In this document: one piece after another, positions 17,023-25,513 of the stretch
Layout of the letters: every line of letters starts with the position of its first letter
How positions within the stretch are numbered: position 1 is the stretch's first letter
From: CAYZJB01 sp964478735
GTDB lineage: Bacteria; CLD3; SB21
Reading direction: 5' to 3'
DNA: 64,000 bases
Assembly (NCBI GenBank): GCA_964478735.1
Contig: CAYZJB010000008.1
Location: 5,427-69,426, forward strand
Made by a program: the position numbers and the translations under genes
The notes under the pieces: model-generated
Databases searched by the model: none
Told to the model about the DNA's origin: nothing
The model's input: only the letters and a program-made list of their open reading frames with translations

Positions 17023-18435
17023 CTAAGCGTTTTCCTTCAATATCTCGTCCTTGTGCCGCATAAGATAGTCGTAAGCGGCCTGGTATTCATTGGGAATCAC
17101 GCCGTCAAGGATGGCATTCTCGATGAGTTTTTTCAATTGCCCGACCTTTTTACCCGGTGGAATGCCGAAGAGGCGCATGATTTCCTCGCCTTTGATCGGC
17201 GGTTGAAATGCGCGAAGCCGGTCCTTTTCCTCGACTTCACGAACACGCTGCAGGACGTGATCGAAGTTTTTCAGGTGCCGTCGCGCCCGCTCCTTGTTAC
17301 CCGACGTAATGTCGGCGCGGCACAGCGTCAGAAGGTCGTCCACCTCCTGGCCGGAATCGAAGATCAGCCGACGGATCGCGCTGTCCGTAACCTCCTCGTC
17401 GACCAGTTGAATCGGCCGCATGTGCAGACGCACCATCTTCGAAGCGTAATCGATGAAATCCGTCGGCAGTTTCATTTTTTTTCCAATCCCCTTGACCATT
17501 CGATGGCCGACGTCTTCATGACCGTGGAAAGTCCATCCCGTGCCCTCGATAAACCGCTTGGTGCGCGGCTTCCCGATGTCATGCATGAGCGCGGCAAACC
17601 GGAGCCGAACGTCGGTCGTCATTTCGCAGATGTTGTCCATCACCTTGAGCGTATGCTTGAACACGTCTTTGTGCAGAAAACCCTGCTGCTGCTCCACGCC
17701 AGCCAGCGCACTCAACTCGGGCAGAACCACGTCCAGCAAGCCGGTGTCCTGCATCAGGTAAAAACCCACGGACGGTTTGGGGCTGCCCAGCATCTTGAGC
17801 AGTTCTTCCGTGATGCGTTCCTGCGACACGATCTCCAGCCGCGCGGCGTTCCGCCGAATGCCGTCCAGGGTGGCCGGGTCGACGGTAAATTGCAACTGTG
17901 CCGCGAATCGGACGGCGCGCATCATGCGGAGCGGATCGTCGGAAAACGTCTGATCGGGATCCAGTGGAGTACGAAGAATTTGGCGGTTTATGTCGCCACG
18001 ACCGTCAAACGGATCCTCGATTTGGCCGAAGGTGGCCGCATTGATGTGCATGGCCAGCGTATTAATCGTGAAATCACGGCGCGCCAGATCCGACTGTAAA
18101 TCGGCCGGTATGACGTGCGGCTTGCGCGAATCCCGGTCGTAACTCTCGCGCCGGGCGGACGCGAATTCAATTTTGGCGTTCGATCCTTCAAAAGGAAGAG
18201 GCACCATCGCCGTTCCGAAATTCTGGTAGACGACGACGGTTGAAATCCCTTTTTGTGCGGCAAACGCTTCCGCCAGAGCGATGGCATCCCCTACCGTCAT
18301 GACGTCAAAATCCGAAAGCGGCCGCTTCAGTAAACTGTCACGCACATATCCCCCAACGACGTAGGTCTCAAGGCCCATCCGATCGGCCAGTTCTCCGATT
18401 TCGCGTATCGTATGTTGAATCCATTCGTGCGTCAT
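17023..18435 (-). CDS. CCA tRNA nucleotidyltransferase / poly(A) polymerase family with HD domain
   Basis: A 470-residue class II nucleotidyltransferase that adds or repairs the 3' CCA of tRNAs, or tails RNA. The N-terminal catalytic motif is VVGGYVRDSLLKRPLSDFDVM (GG and DxD). ARRDFTINTLAM and 'DPLRMMRAVRFAAQLQF' follow, then an HD domain with RFAALMHDIGKPRTK. Start ATG 18435 overlaps the ABC gene's stop as ATGA; upstream in-frame starts fall inside the ABC gene. The three tRNA genes in this window do not encode CCA, which is consistent with a need for this activity. CCA addition versus poly(A) synthesis is not decided by these motifs. Confidence 0.93.
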   Translation of the reverse strand: MTHEWIQHTIREIGELADRMGLETYVVGGYVRDSLLKRPLSDFDVMTVGDAIALAEAFAAQKGISTVVVYQNFGTAMVPLPFEGSNAKIEFASARRESYDRDSRKPHVIPADLQSDLARRDFTINTLAMHINAATFGQIEDPFDGRGDINRQILRTPLDPDQTFSDDPLRMMRAVRFAAQLQFTVDPATLDGIRRNAARLEIVSQERITEELLKMLGSPKPSVGFYLMQDTGLLDVVLPELSALAGVEQQQGFLHKDVFKHTLKVMDNICEMTTDVRLRFAALMHDIGKPRTKRFIEGTGWTFHGHEDVGHRMVKGIGKKMKLPTDFIDYASKMVRLHMRPIQLVDEEVTDSAIRRLIFDSGQEVDDLLTLCRADITSGNKERARRHLKNFDHVLQRVREVEEKDRLRAFQPPIKGEEIMRLFGIPPGKKVGQLKKLIENAILDGVIPNEYQAAYDYLMRHKDEILKENA

Positions 18436-19493
18436 AGCCGCAATCCCGCCGCATCGAAATAATGCAAGTGGTCCGCAGCCAATCGAACAAATCCCGTTTG
18501 AGGCGGCGGCGCTTCCGACGTCGGACGGCGAACGGTCAGCGTTTGGGTGCCCCATTGAAAGTGCACCAGTTCGTCGCTTCCGGTTTTTTCTACCCAGCGC
18601 AGTTGAACGGTAATCGTACGGTCGTCGGGTGCGGGCACGATCGTCAGCCGGTCGGGACGAATGCCGATAACGGCGGTTTGCGGCGGAATTCCGTTTGCCG
18701 GTGTAAACGGCAATCCGTCGTCGGAGCGCCAGCATGTTCCGTCGCTTTTCCCTCTCAGCAGATTCATCGCGGGCAGCCCGATGAACGAGGCGACAAACGT
18801 GTCGGCCGGCCGGTGGAAAAGCGTGTCGGGAGAACCGGCCTGCCGGATCGTTCCGTCTTTCAGAATCACCATCGAGTCGGCGAGCGTCATCGCCTCCAGC
18901 TGATCATGGGTGACGTAAATCATGGTCCATCGAAGGTCCCTGGCCAACCGGTACAGCTCGATCCGCATCTCGTTTCTCAATTGTGCGTCGAGGTTGCTCA
19001 GCGGTTCATCCATCAGAAATACTTTGGGCCGGCGGACAAGGGCGCGGCCGATGGCCACACGCTGGCGCTGACCTCCGCTCAATTCCCGCGGCTTTCTCGT
19101 CAGCACATTGTCGATTTTCAGCATGGCGGCCGTTTCGCCGACCCGTCGCTGGATTTCCGTTTTTTCGAGCCGGCGGACTTTCAAACCGAACGCCATGTTG
19201 TCGTACACCGTCATGTGCGGATAAAGCGCGTAATTCTGAAACACCATCGCGACGTCGCGGTCCCTGGGCTGCACATGGTTGACCGCCGCCCGATCGATCC
19301 GGATTTCGCCGTCATCGGGCGTTTCCAATCCCGCGATGACGCGCAGAAGCGTCGTCTTGCCGCATCCCGACGGACCCACGAGCGCCGTGATCCGGCCGTC
19401 GTCCGCGGTAAAACTTACGTCATCGAGAGCCCGGACGTGCTCCTTTCCGGAGTGATAGATTTTGGACAGCCTCTGAATCTCGACCGTCGCCAT
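18432..19493 (-). CDS. ABC transporter ATP-binding protein, MalK/UgpC type
   Basis: A 353-residue ATPase for a sugar-type ABC importer. Walker A is GPSGCGKTT (about 39-47), the signature is ELSGGQRQRVAIGRAL, Walker B is VFLMDEPLSNLDAQLR, followed by the switch His (YVTHDQLEAM). The C-terminal ~110 residues match the regulatory/TOBE region of MalK and UgpC (VIGIRPDRL…). No permease or binding-protein gene lies beside it. In many genomes one such ATPase serves several permeases, and that is the likely explanation here. It overlaps the genes on both sides by one to four bases. Confidence 0.93.
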   Translation of the reverse strand: MATVEIQRLSKIYHSGKEHVRALDDVSFTADDGRITALVGPSGCGKTTLLRVIAGLETPDDGEIRIDRAAVNHVQPRDRDVAMVFQNYALYPHMTVYDNMAFGLKVRRLEKTEIQRRVGETAAMLKIDNVLTRKPRELSGGQRQRVAIGRALVRRPKVFLMDEPLSNLDAQLRNEMRIELYRLARDLRWTMIYVTHDQLEAMTLADSMVILKDGTIRQAGSPDTLFHRPADTFVASFIGLPAMNLLRGKSDGTCWRSDDGLPFTPANGIPPQTAVIGIRPDRLTIVPAPDDRTITVQLRWVEKTGSDELVHFQWGTQTLTVRRPTSEAPPPQTGFVRLAADHLHYFDAAGLRL

Positions 19494-19771
19494 CAGGACT
19501 TTTTGGACTTGAACAAATCGATCTGCGATTTCTTTTTCTGGCGCCGGCGCCCTTTGGATTGTTTCTTTACTCGGTCACGCGCAAGCCGGTCAAAATCGTC
19601 GTGGAACTCTCCGATGAATGCGTCGATCGCGGCTACAATCGAGTCGGGATCTTCGCGCCGTTCCAACCGTTCAAATATATCGGCCACTTTCGCAGCCAGG
19701 ACCGCCGCCCGTGGTCGATCCCATTGCAGTTCGGATTCAAAAAACGACGTGAAATACGCCTGCCAATCCAT
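19493..19771 (-). CDS. Hypothetical protein, 92 aa, basic C-terminus
   Basis: A small soluble protein that I do not recognise. It has an acidic, helical N-terminal half (YFTSFFESELQWDRPRAAVLAAKVADIFERLE) and a strongly basic tail (VKKQSKGRRRQKKKSQ), which could contact nucleic acid or membranes. Start and stop overlap its neighbours (moxR-type gene and ABC ATPase) by one base each, so it is translated as part of the operon. The basic tail is lysine-rich (AAG/AAA codons). Confidence 0.72.
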   Translation of the reverse strand: MDWQAYFTSFFESELQWDRPRAAVLAAKVADIFERLERREDPDSIVAAIDAFIGEFHDDFDRLARDRVKKQSKGRRRQKKKSQIDLFKSKKS

Positions 19772-20811
19772 CAGGCCCCGTCACCCAGCAGTTTTTCGAT
19801 GACGTTGAGCGTTGAAATACCTTCTGCTTCAGCGGTAAAATTGGTAATCAGCCGGTGGCGTAAAACCGGTTTGGCGACGGCCCGCACGTCGTCGATATCG
19901 GGGGTGAATCGGCCGTGCAGAACGGCCCGCGTTTTGGCCCCCAGGATCAGATACTGCGACGCACGCGGCCCCGCTCCCCAATTCAACCACTGGTTCACGT
20001 AATCCGGCGAACCGTCGACTCGGGGACGTGACCGGTTGACCAGCCGTACGGCGTATTCGACGACATTATCCGCGACCGGTACCCGCCGGATCAATTCCTG
20101 AAAGTACAGGATGTCCTCCGTACCGAGAATTTCCGACAACTGCGCCTGGTATGCGCTGGTCGTCGATTTGACAATGGCCACCTCTTCGTTCAACGCAGGG
20201 TAATCGATCCAGATATTGAACATGAAACGGTCGAGCTGGGCCTCGGGAAGCGGGTACGTACCTTCCTGCTCGATCGGATTTTGGGTCGCCAGAACGAAGA
20301 ACGGTTCCTGCAGTAGGTATGTCGTCCCCGCCGCCGTCACTTTGTGCTCCTGCATCGCCTCGAGCAGCGCGGCCTGCGTTTTCGGCGGCGTCCGGTTGAT
20401 CTCGTCCGCGAGCAAAATGTTGGCAAACACCGGTCCTTTGACGAAACGAAATTGCTTTTGCCCTGTGGAGACGTTTTCTTCGATGATTTCCGTTCCCACG
20501 ATGTCGCTCGGCATCAGGTCGGGAGTAAATTGGATGCGCTTGAATTCCAGATCGAGGACGCGAGCGATCGTATTGACCAGAAGCGTTTTGGCCAGGCCGG
20601 GAATGCCGACCAGCAGGCAATGGCCGCGCGCAAAAAGCGCGATCAGCACTTCTTCGATGATCGCTTTCTGGCCGATAATAACTTTTGCGATTTCCTTTTC
20701 CAGGTCGGCTCTAGTGTCGTTCAGCGCTTTGACGGCGGCGGCATCGTCCATGTTCGGCTGGGTGCGGATTCGTTTGGCCGGTCGCGGGGTTTCGTCGTTG
20801 AGAATGTGCAT
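19771..20811 (-). CDS. MoxR-family AAA+ ATPase
   Basis: A 346-residue AAA+ chaperone-like ATPase. Walker A reads LLVGIPGLAKTLL, Walker B ILLADEINRTPPKTQAALLEAMQE, and sensor 1 FFVLATQNPIEQEGTYPLPEAQLDRFMF, which is diagnostic for MoxR. The C-terminal lid has NWGAGPRASQYLILGAKTRA. About 25 extra residues precede the conserved core; an ATG (M21) is a possible alternative start. MoxR proteins usually act with VWA or DUF58 proteins, but none is encoded next to it here. It is the second gene of the long minus-strand operon. Confidence 0.94.
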   Translation of the reverse strand: MHILNDETPRPAKRIRTQPNMDDAAAVKALNDTRADLEKEIAKVIIGQKAIIEEVLIALFARGHCLLVGIPGLAKTLLVNTIARVLDLEFKRIQFTPDLMPSDIVGTEIIEENVSTGQKQFRFVKGPVFANILLADEINRTPPKTQAALLEAMQEHKVTAAGTTYLLQEPFFVLATQNPIEQEGTYPLPEAQLDRFMFNIWIDYPALNEEVAIVKSTTSAYQAQLSEILGTEDILYFQELIRRVPVADNVVEYAVRLVNRSRPRVDGSPDYVNQWLNWGAGPRASQYLILGAKTRAVLHGRFTPDIDDVRAVAKPVLRHRLITNFTAEAEGISTLNVIEKLLGDGA

Positions 20812-20823
20812 GCGTTGTCTTTC

Positions 20824-21186
20824 TTAAACGTTATGTCGGTCAATCATGGCGTCGTCCGCTTTCACCCAGTCTTCACCCTCATGCCACCAGTGGGACGCGC
20901 AGACCTTGCAGCGGCAAAGCGTCCGCGGCTGTCGGGTAAGAACCAAAAGCCGCTCCGCATCCGGCGGCGCCGACGACGGATATTTTTTTTCAAAGCGATG
21001 ATGTTCGAACGGGCGAAGCCTTTTCCACAATCCGCCGCCCGCGGCGTCGAACAGGACGAACGCACGGCACGTCCGGCATTGGAAAAGCGTTTGATCCTGC
21101 TTTTCTTCAAGCGGGAAGATGTCGTCTCGCCCACGTGCAAGGTAGAGCGCGTCGGACCAGTAAAATTGGCCGTTGGTGCGAATCAC
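20824..21186 (-). CDS. Small zinc-ribbon-like protein, 120 aa
   Basis: A soluble protein with two cysteine pairs, CRTC (about 37-40) and CKVC (about 93-96), spaced about 55 residues apart, suggesting one zinc site. I do not recognise the family. The start is GTG at 21186; no other start codon exists before residue 113, so this start is effectively forced. A good promoter ends seven bases upstream, so the mRNA appears leaderless. It is the first gene of the 17-gene minus-strand operon and lies 12 bases before the MoxR gene. A regulatory or nucleic-acid-binding role is possible but unproven. Confidence 0.78.
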   Translation of the reverse strand: MIRTNGQFYWSDALYLARGRDDIFPLEEKQDQTLFQCRTCRAFVLFDAAGGGLWKRLRPFEHHRFEKKYPSSAPPDAERLLVLTRQPRTLCRCKVCASHWWHEGEDWVKADDAMIDRHNV

Positions 21187-21193
21187 GGTCGCT

Positions 21194-21222
21194 ATAATAC
21201 CAATTCAGGTTCCTAAAATCAA
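21194..21222 (-). promoter_or_regulatory. Promoter of the long minus-strand operon, apparently leaderless
   Basis: Minus strand: -35 TTGATT (21222-21217), 17-base spacer, -10 TATTAT (21199-21194), seven bases, then the GTG start at 21186. This is the only promoter I can read for the 14 kb of minus-strand genes that follow. Confidence 0.65.
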
Positions 21223-21308
21223 TGAAACGCTCGCCGACCACACTCGAAAAATGGTCCTTTGACGGACGGCTTTTTTGCGCGTGGCATGAAACCTCTGATC
21301 TGAAATAA

Positions 21309-21338
21309 AAAGGGCCGGCGTTTTAACGTCGGCCCTTC
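21309..21338 (-). terminator. Rho-independent terminator after the MuiA-like gene
   Basis: A GGGCCGGCGTT / AACGTCGGCCC stem with a TTA-type loop; read on the minus strand it is followed by TTTTATTTC. It lies about 25 bases beyond the stop of the MuiA-like gene (21364) and upstream of the next operon promoter. Confidence 0.8.
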
Positions 21339-21363
21339 ATTGAAAATTCTTCAATGTTTGCTG

Positions 21364-23064
21364 CTACAGACCGTCGACGTTGATCTCCCGGGGATATTCA
21401 ACGATGTATTTGATCCGAAGTTCGACTTTTTCTTTGGGCTTGACGCGCAGCCGCCATTCGACCATCCCGTTACTCTTACGTTCGACGACCCCATAGGCAT
21501 GTTTTGCAATCGTCTGGTCTTTTTCGAATTCCGGCAGGACCGGCGTCACCTTGATCCGCTCGTCACTCGACACGGGAAACTGGTCGTAGACGGTTATACT
21601 GTCCGTCGAACGGCGGAAACTCTCGATGGTCATTTTATATTCAAACGTTTTTTTCGTCGTTTTGGAAAACAGGCCTTTTTCAGACTGGTAATCCCGGACC
21701 TGTTCGCGTTTGATCTTGATCGCATCGTCGACGCCCAGGAAAGCATCGAATTTTTCGGTCGGTATAACCGTTCCAATCGAGGAGGTACCGACGAAATTAT
21801 TGCCAAAAAAGATATTCACATTGCCCGACAAAAACGGAACGTCCGTCGTATTTTCAATGCGGCCTTTCAGGTATGCCAGCGTCGACAGTTTAGGAACGGC
21901 CGAATATTCCAGTTCCGCCGTCAGTTTCTGCGTGGAGATGGCAACCTTGTGATCAAAATTGTCAGCCGGAATACTGGTCGCCTTCGGAATCGTAAAAACG
22001 ACGGACGTGGACCTTGTTTCCACGACGGCCGTTTCCATTTCCAGAGAAGTCTCATCGATCGCTTCTTCGGCTCCCTCTCCGCTGTCTTCTTTTTTCGCAC
22101 TCTTTTCGTACGAACGGTAACCGGCACCCGCGGCGCGCGAAGGTTTTCCTCCCATCGCACCCAATCCACTCAGACCGCCATCATAAAGATCGTTTTGACG
22201 TACATTCAAATACCATGACGCCAGTGCGGGCATCGTTGCTGAAATATTGGGACGTGCCGTCGAGATCGACAATTGAACGTTTTTCCAGTCTTCACCGGTC
22301 TTTTGCGCCACCATCGCGTAATACACAAGTTCGACCGACTGATCTTCGGGATTAACCCGCAGGTCGTATACCGGATACCAGCGCGCTCCCGTCAACACGT
22401 ATGACGGCGTGAGCGTCAGATTGCCGGCCTTCGTGACGGTCACGGTGACGGTCACGTTTTTACGGCTGGGTTTACTGTAACCGGATAGTTGATTGATCTG
22501 CTGTTGGACAACGACGCGCTTCTGGCTGACGTCGCTTCGCTTTTTTTCCAGTGTGCGGATCTCTTCATTGATCTTACCGGCATTGGCATCGTAAAATGCG
22601 AACAATTTCGTCCAGTCGTCCATCGTCGGTCGAACCACGTCCTTGTTCTGCGTCTGATTGACGACGGCCGATTTGATTTGATCCAGTAATTCTTTTTCGC
22701 GCCCCAGTAACGTCAATCGGTCGGTATACACCCGTTCCTCCGCCTGAAGTTCTTCGAGCTTCTCCTTGAGATTCGTCAGCCGGTCCTTCGGAATGGTATC
22801 GAGATGCTCCAGCTCGATTTTGATATCCGTGATTTTCGCCGCCGCCGATCCGCCTCCGTTGATACGGAGCGATTGATCCTGCAGCGCGGTCGGCAGGTCC
22901 GTGATTTTCAATTCGTGTTCACCGACGGCGAGATACGTCTCCGCGCTTCGTGTGATCTCCGCCCGGTCGAGATACACGGTAACGGCTTCGATTTTGGTAG
23001 TCAGAACTTTTTCCTGCGCCGTCAATTGAACGACGGAGAGTAAAACAAGACTCAAGAATCGCAT
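21364..23064 (-). CDS. MuiA-like secreted protein (DUF4140/DUF4139)
   Basis: A 566-residue exported protein. Residues 1-17 form a signal peptide ending near LTAQ. The N-terminal DUF4140 part has VTVYLDRAEITRSAETYLAVGEHELKITDLP, followed by a coiled coil (about 95-200). The C-terminal DUF4139 part includes LTPSYVLTGARWYPVYDLRV and ends with VEWRLRVKPKEKVELRIKYIVEYP. This is the layout of the 'mucoidy inhibitor MuiA' family, whose molecular function is unknown. A Gly/Ser/Lys-rich linker (around 310-345) interrupts DUF4139. It is transcribed alone and ends at a strong hairpin terminator. A ribosome site GGAG lies upstream of the ATG. Confidence 0.9.
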   Translation of the reverse strand: MRFLSLVLLSVVQLTAQEKVLTTKIEAVTVYLDRAEITRSAETYLAVGEHELKITDLPTALQDQSLRINGGGSAAAKITDIKIELEHLDTIPKDRLTNLKEKLEELQAEERVYTDRLTLLGREKELLDQIKSAVVNQTQNKDVVRPTMDDWTKLFAFYDANAGKINEEIRTLEKKRSDVSQKRVVVQQQINQLSGYSKPSRKNVTVTVTVTKAGNLTLTPSYVLTGARWYPVYDLRVNPEDQSVELVYYAMVAQKTGEDWKNVQLSISTARPNISATMPALASWYLNVRQNDLYDGGLSGLGAMGGKPSRAAGAGYRSYEKSAKKEDSGEGAEEAIDETSLEMETAVVETRSTSVVFTIPKATSIPADNFDHKVAISTQKLTAELEYSAVPKLSTLAYLKGRIENTTDVPFLSGNVNIFFGNNFVGTSSIGTVIPTEKFDAFLGVDDAIKIKREQVRDYQSEKGLFSKTTKKTFEYKMTIESFRRSTDSITVYDQFPVSSDERIKVTPVLPEFEKDQTIAKHAYGVVERKSNGMVEWRLRVKPKEKVELRIKYIVEYPREINVDGL

Positions 23065-23090
23065 ACGACATTCTCCATTTTTGTCAAGTT

Positions 23091-23211
23091 GCTGAAATAG
23101 TCACCCTGGACTTGTTTCAGGGTCTCAAAATTTATATTCAAATGAACAGATTATCGAGACCCCGAAACGCGTTCGGGGTGACGGCCGTGATACTCAACAG
23201 ACTTTTTCAGC
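23091..23211. repeat. Imperfect long palindrome (dispersed-repeat type)
   Basis: Left arm from 23100 (GTCACCCTGGACTTG…CAGGGTCTC) and right arm 23156-23182 (GAGACCCCGAAACGC…GGGGTGAC) are 27-base inverted repeats with five mismatches. Outer flanks GCTGAAA (23091) and TTTTTCAGC (to about 23211) also pair. The sequence type is familiar as a short palindromic element repeated in many genomes. It fills most of the 195-base gap upstream of the MuiA-like gene. Confidence 0.7.
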
Positions 23212-23259
23212 ACCCTGTTAAGAGTTAAGAACCGTTGCCCGTGGTAATATCGCTGATCA

Positions 23260-24105
23260 TCACCCGCCGTGCATTGCTCCGGCCAGGTAACCGACCACTT
23301 CCGTATAATCGTGATTGACGTCACCGGAAGTGCGATACGTCAGTACGTTGGCCTTGGTCGCGCCCCGCTTTTGCGTCAGGAGCATCGTCACGAGGATCGG
23401 ACCGAATCCGCACGCTTCGCATCGACCTGTACGAATGTCGCGATAAAACCGTTCCGGTTCGTACGCTTCCACGTCATCGACGACCACGCGATCCAGCTCG
23501 TTGGCCCGCGCCTGCGGGTAAAAATGGGACAGATCGCTGCTGGCAACGACGAGTACGCGTTTGTCCCTGATCAAGGGCCACAGCTGTGCCGCAACCGTCT
23601 CGCACGTCTCCCAGTCCTGCGTTCCCATGACGATCGGCAAAAGTTCGAACTCGTCGACAACCGTCTGCAAAAACGGTAATTCGACCTCGATGCCGTGCTC
23701 CTGGCGATGCCCGACGATGCCGGCCTGGATGAGGGGACTTGCTTCCGCCAGTTGGACCGCGATCTCACGATTCACCGTTACACGTCCCAGCGGAGTGTCG
23801 AAGTCTCCCGGATAGACACTCGCACCGCGAAACATTTCACGATGGCTCGGACTGAGTACGACGACAAGGTCCCATGACGTACCTGCGACCTGTGAAAAAG
23901 CATGGGCGGCCACGGAACCGGAATACACGTATCCCGCGTGCGGAGCGATCAGGCCGTGTATGTTCGGCAACGAGGGCTCCGCCACGGCGTCGTCGAGTAA
24001 ATTCCGGACGATCGAACGAAGGGCGTTGGACTGGGCGGGATAAAAAAGACCGGCGACGGCGGGCGGCCGTGGTTTAAATATGTCCGCCGCGGATTTCATA
24101 CTCAC
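23260..24105 (-). CDS. Memo-like protein (AmmeMemoRadiSam system protein B family)
   Basis: A 281-residue protein of the MEMO1/AmmeMemoRadiSam B family. Typical blocks are RPPAVAGLFYPAQ, GLIAPHAGYVYSGSVAAHAF, VVVLSPSHREMFRGASVYPGDFDTPLG, QEHGIEVELPFLQ and LVVASSDLSHFYP; the conserved His/Asp/Cys-rich pocket resembles non-haem iron dioxygenases. The last part is 'CGFGPILVTMLLTQKRGATKANVLTYRTSGDVNHDY'. The GTG at 24105 overlaps the ntrC stop (GTGA); an ATG at 24099 is equally possible. The usual AMMECR1 and radical SAM partners are not nearby; here the partner in the operon is a sigma-54 regulator. Confidence 0.92.
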   Translation of the reverse strand: MSMKSAADIFKPRPPAVAGLFYPAQSNALRSIVRNLLDDAVAEPSLPNIHGLIAPHAGYVYSGSVAAHAFSQVAGTSWDLVVVLSPSHREMFRGASVYPGDFDTPLGRVTVNREIAVQLAEASPLIQAGIVGHRQEHGIEVELPFLQTVVDEFELLPIVMGTQDWETCETVAAQLWPLIRDKRVLVVASSDLSHFYPQARANELDRVVVDDVEAYEPERFYRDIRTGRCEACGFGPILVTMLLTQKRGATKANVLTYRTSGDVNHDYTEVVGYLAGAMHGG

Positions 24106-25508
24106 TCCCGGATGGGAAGTTGATACTTTTCAGCCTTGCGATAAATGGTCGCGCGGCCCATGTTCAGACGCCGCGCCAGCTCGCTGATGTTGCCGTTGAC
24201 TTCGTTGTACACGCGTTTGATGATTTTTTCTTCGACGCGCTCGAGAATTTCATCCAGCGTACCGGACATGTCGATGTACGATTCCGAAGAAACGGCGGGT
24301 TTTGTCGCTCCGAGCGTACGAATGGCGTTCGGCAAATCGTCCAGTTCGATTTCCCGTCCCGAGGCCAGCACGACCGCCCGTTCAATCGTGTTTTCCAGCT
24401 CCCGAACGTTGCCCGTCCAGTTGTAATCGATCAGGGCCTGAAGCGCACCGCGGGATATCGACTCCGGGAATCCTTTTTTCTCTCGTTTTTTGAATTTTTC
24501 GAGGAAATGAGCGGCCAGCAGCGGGACGTCCTCCCGACGGTCGCGCAACGACGGCATCACGATCGGAAATACGCTGAGGCGGTAATAGAGGTCTTCACGG
24601 AATTGTCCGGCTTTTACCGATTCCTCGAGGTTGCGGTTCGTCGCGGAGATGACACGGACGTCCACCTGGATGGTACTCGTACCGCCGATGCGGGTAAACT
24701 CGCGTTCCTGCAGAACCCGCAGAACCTTGGCCTGCGTCGGCGGCGACATCTCGCCGATTTCATCCAGAAAAATCGTACCGCCGTCGGCCTGTTCGAATTT
24801 TCCGATACGCCGTTCCGTCGCACCGGTAAAGGCCCCCCGTTCGTGTCCGAAAAGTTCGCTTTCCAGAAGGCTCTCCGGAAGCGCGGCGCAATTGACCGCC
24901 ACGAACGGTTTGTGGGCCCGCGTGGCCGTACGATTGTGGATCTCCTTCGCGACCAGTTCCTTTCCCGTCCCGCTTTCGCCCATGATGAGTACCGTCACAC
25001 CGGCGCTCTTGCCGATTTTGTCGACGAGGCGGTAAATTTCCTGCATCTTTTCGCTCGTACCGATAATGCTGCCAAAATCCTTGACCTGCTGCAACTCGCC
25101 GCGCAGCCGCTCCAGTTCTTGCGAAAGCGACCGAATCAGGAGTGCGTTGCGGATCGATACTTTCAGGCGATTGGAGTCAAAGGGCTTGGTGACGAAATCG
25201 TACGCTCCGCTTTTCATCGATTCGACGGCCGTCTCGATCGTGCCGTGTGCGCTCATCATCACGATGGGAATCTGCGGGTAAAATTTCCGGATGCGGTCCA
25301 TCACTTCGATACCGTCCATGCCCGGAATTCGCAGATCGAGCAGAATCACGTCGGGATGGTGCTCCTCGATCGCCTGAAAGCACTCGTTGCCGTCGGTCGC
25401 GTTGTAAATGACGTATTCATCCTTGGCCAGGTAGACTTGAATAAGCTTGAGGATGTTTTTGTCGTCGTCGACGACGAGAACGGTTTTACGATCGCTTCCG
25501 TTTTCCAT
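24102..25508 (-). CDS. NtrC-family sigma-54-dependent response regulator
   Basis: A 468-residue activator with three domains. The receiver (about 9-125) has the phospho-acceptor D58 (VILLDLRIPG). The AAA+ domain (about 150-380) has Walker A GESGTGKE and the sigma-54 contact loop GAFTGA. The C-terminal Fis-type helix-turn-helix has ISELARRLNMGRATIYRKAEKYQ. All functional motifs are intact. No histidine kinase gene is adjacent, and no -24/-12 sigma-54 promoter was seen in the window, so the targets are unknown. The ATG at 25508 follows a sigma-70-type promoter by only five bases, making a leaderless mRNA likely. Its stop overlaps the Memo-like gene. Confidence 0.96.
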   Translation of the reverse strand: MENGSDRKTVLVVDDDKNILKLIQVYLAKDEYVIYNATDGNECFQAIEEHHPDVILLDLRIPGMDGIEVMDRIRKFYPQIPIVMMSAHGTIETAVESMKSGAYDFVTKPFDSNRLKVSIRNALLIRSLSQELERLRGELQQVKDFGSIIGTSEKMQEIYRLVDKIGKSAGVTVLIMGESGTGKELVAKEIHNRTATRAHKPFVAVNCAALPESLLESELFGHERGAFTGATERRIGKFEQADGGTIFLDEIGEMSPPTQAKVLRVLQEREFTRIGGTSTIQVDVRVISATNRNLEESVKAGQFREDLYYRLSVFPIVMPSLRDRREDVPLLAAHFLEKFKKREKKGFPESISRGALQALIDYNWTGNVRELENTIERAVVLASGREIELDDLPNAIRTLGATKPAVSSESYIDMSGTLDEILERVEEKIIKRVYNEVNGNISELARRLNMGRATIYRKAEKYQLPIRE

Positions 25509-25513
25509 GGGCT

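Noticed and set aside
16978..18099. Open frame opposite the CCA enzyme (373 codons)
   Set aside because: The CCA enzyme is complete; the plus-strand product has no motif and no promoter.
18462..19802. Long open frame opposite the ABC ATPase (446 codons)
   Set aside because: The ATPase is complete with Walker motifs; the antisense product is a basic, low-complexity sequence.
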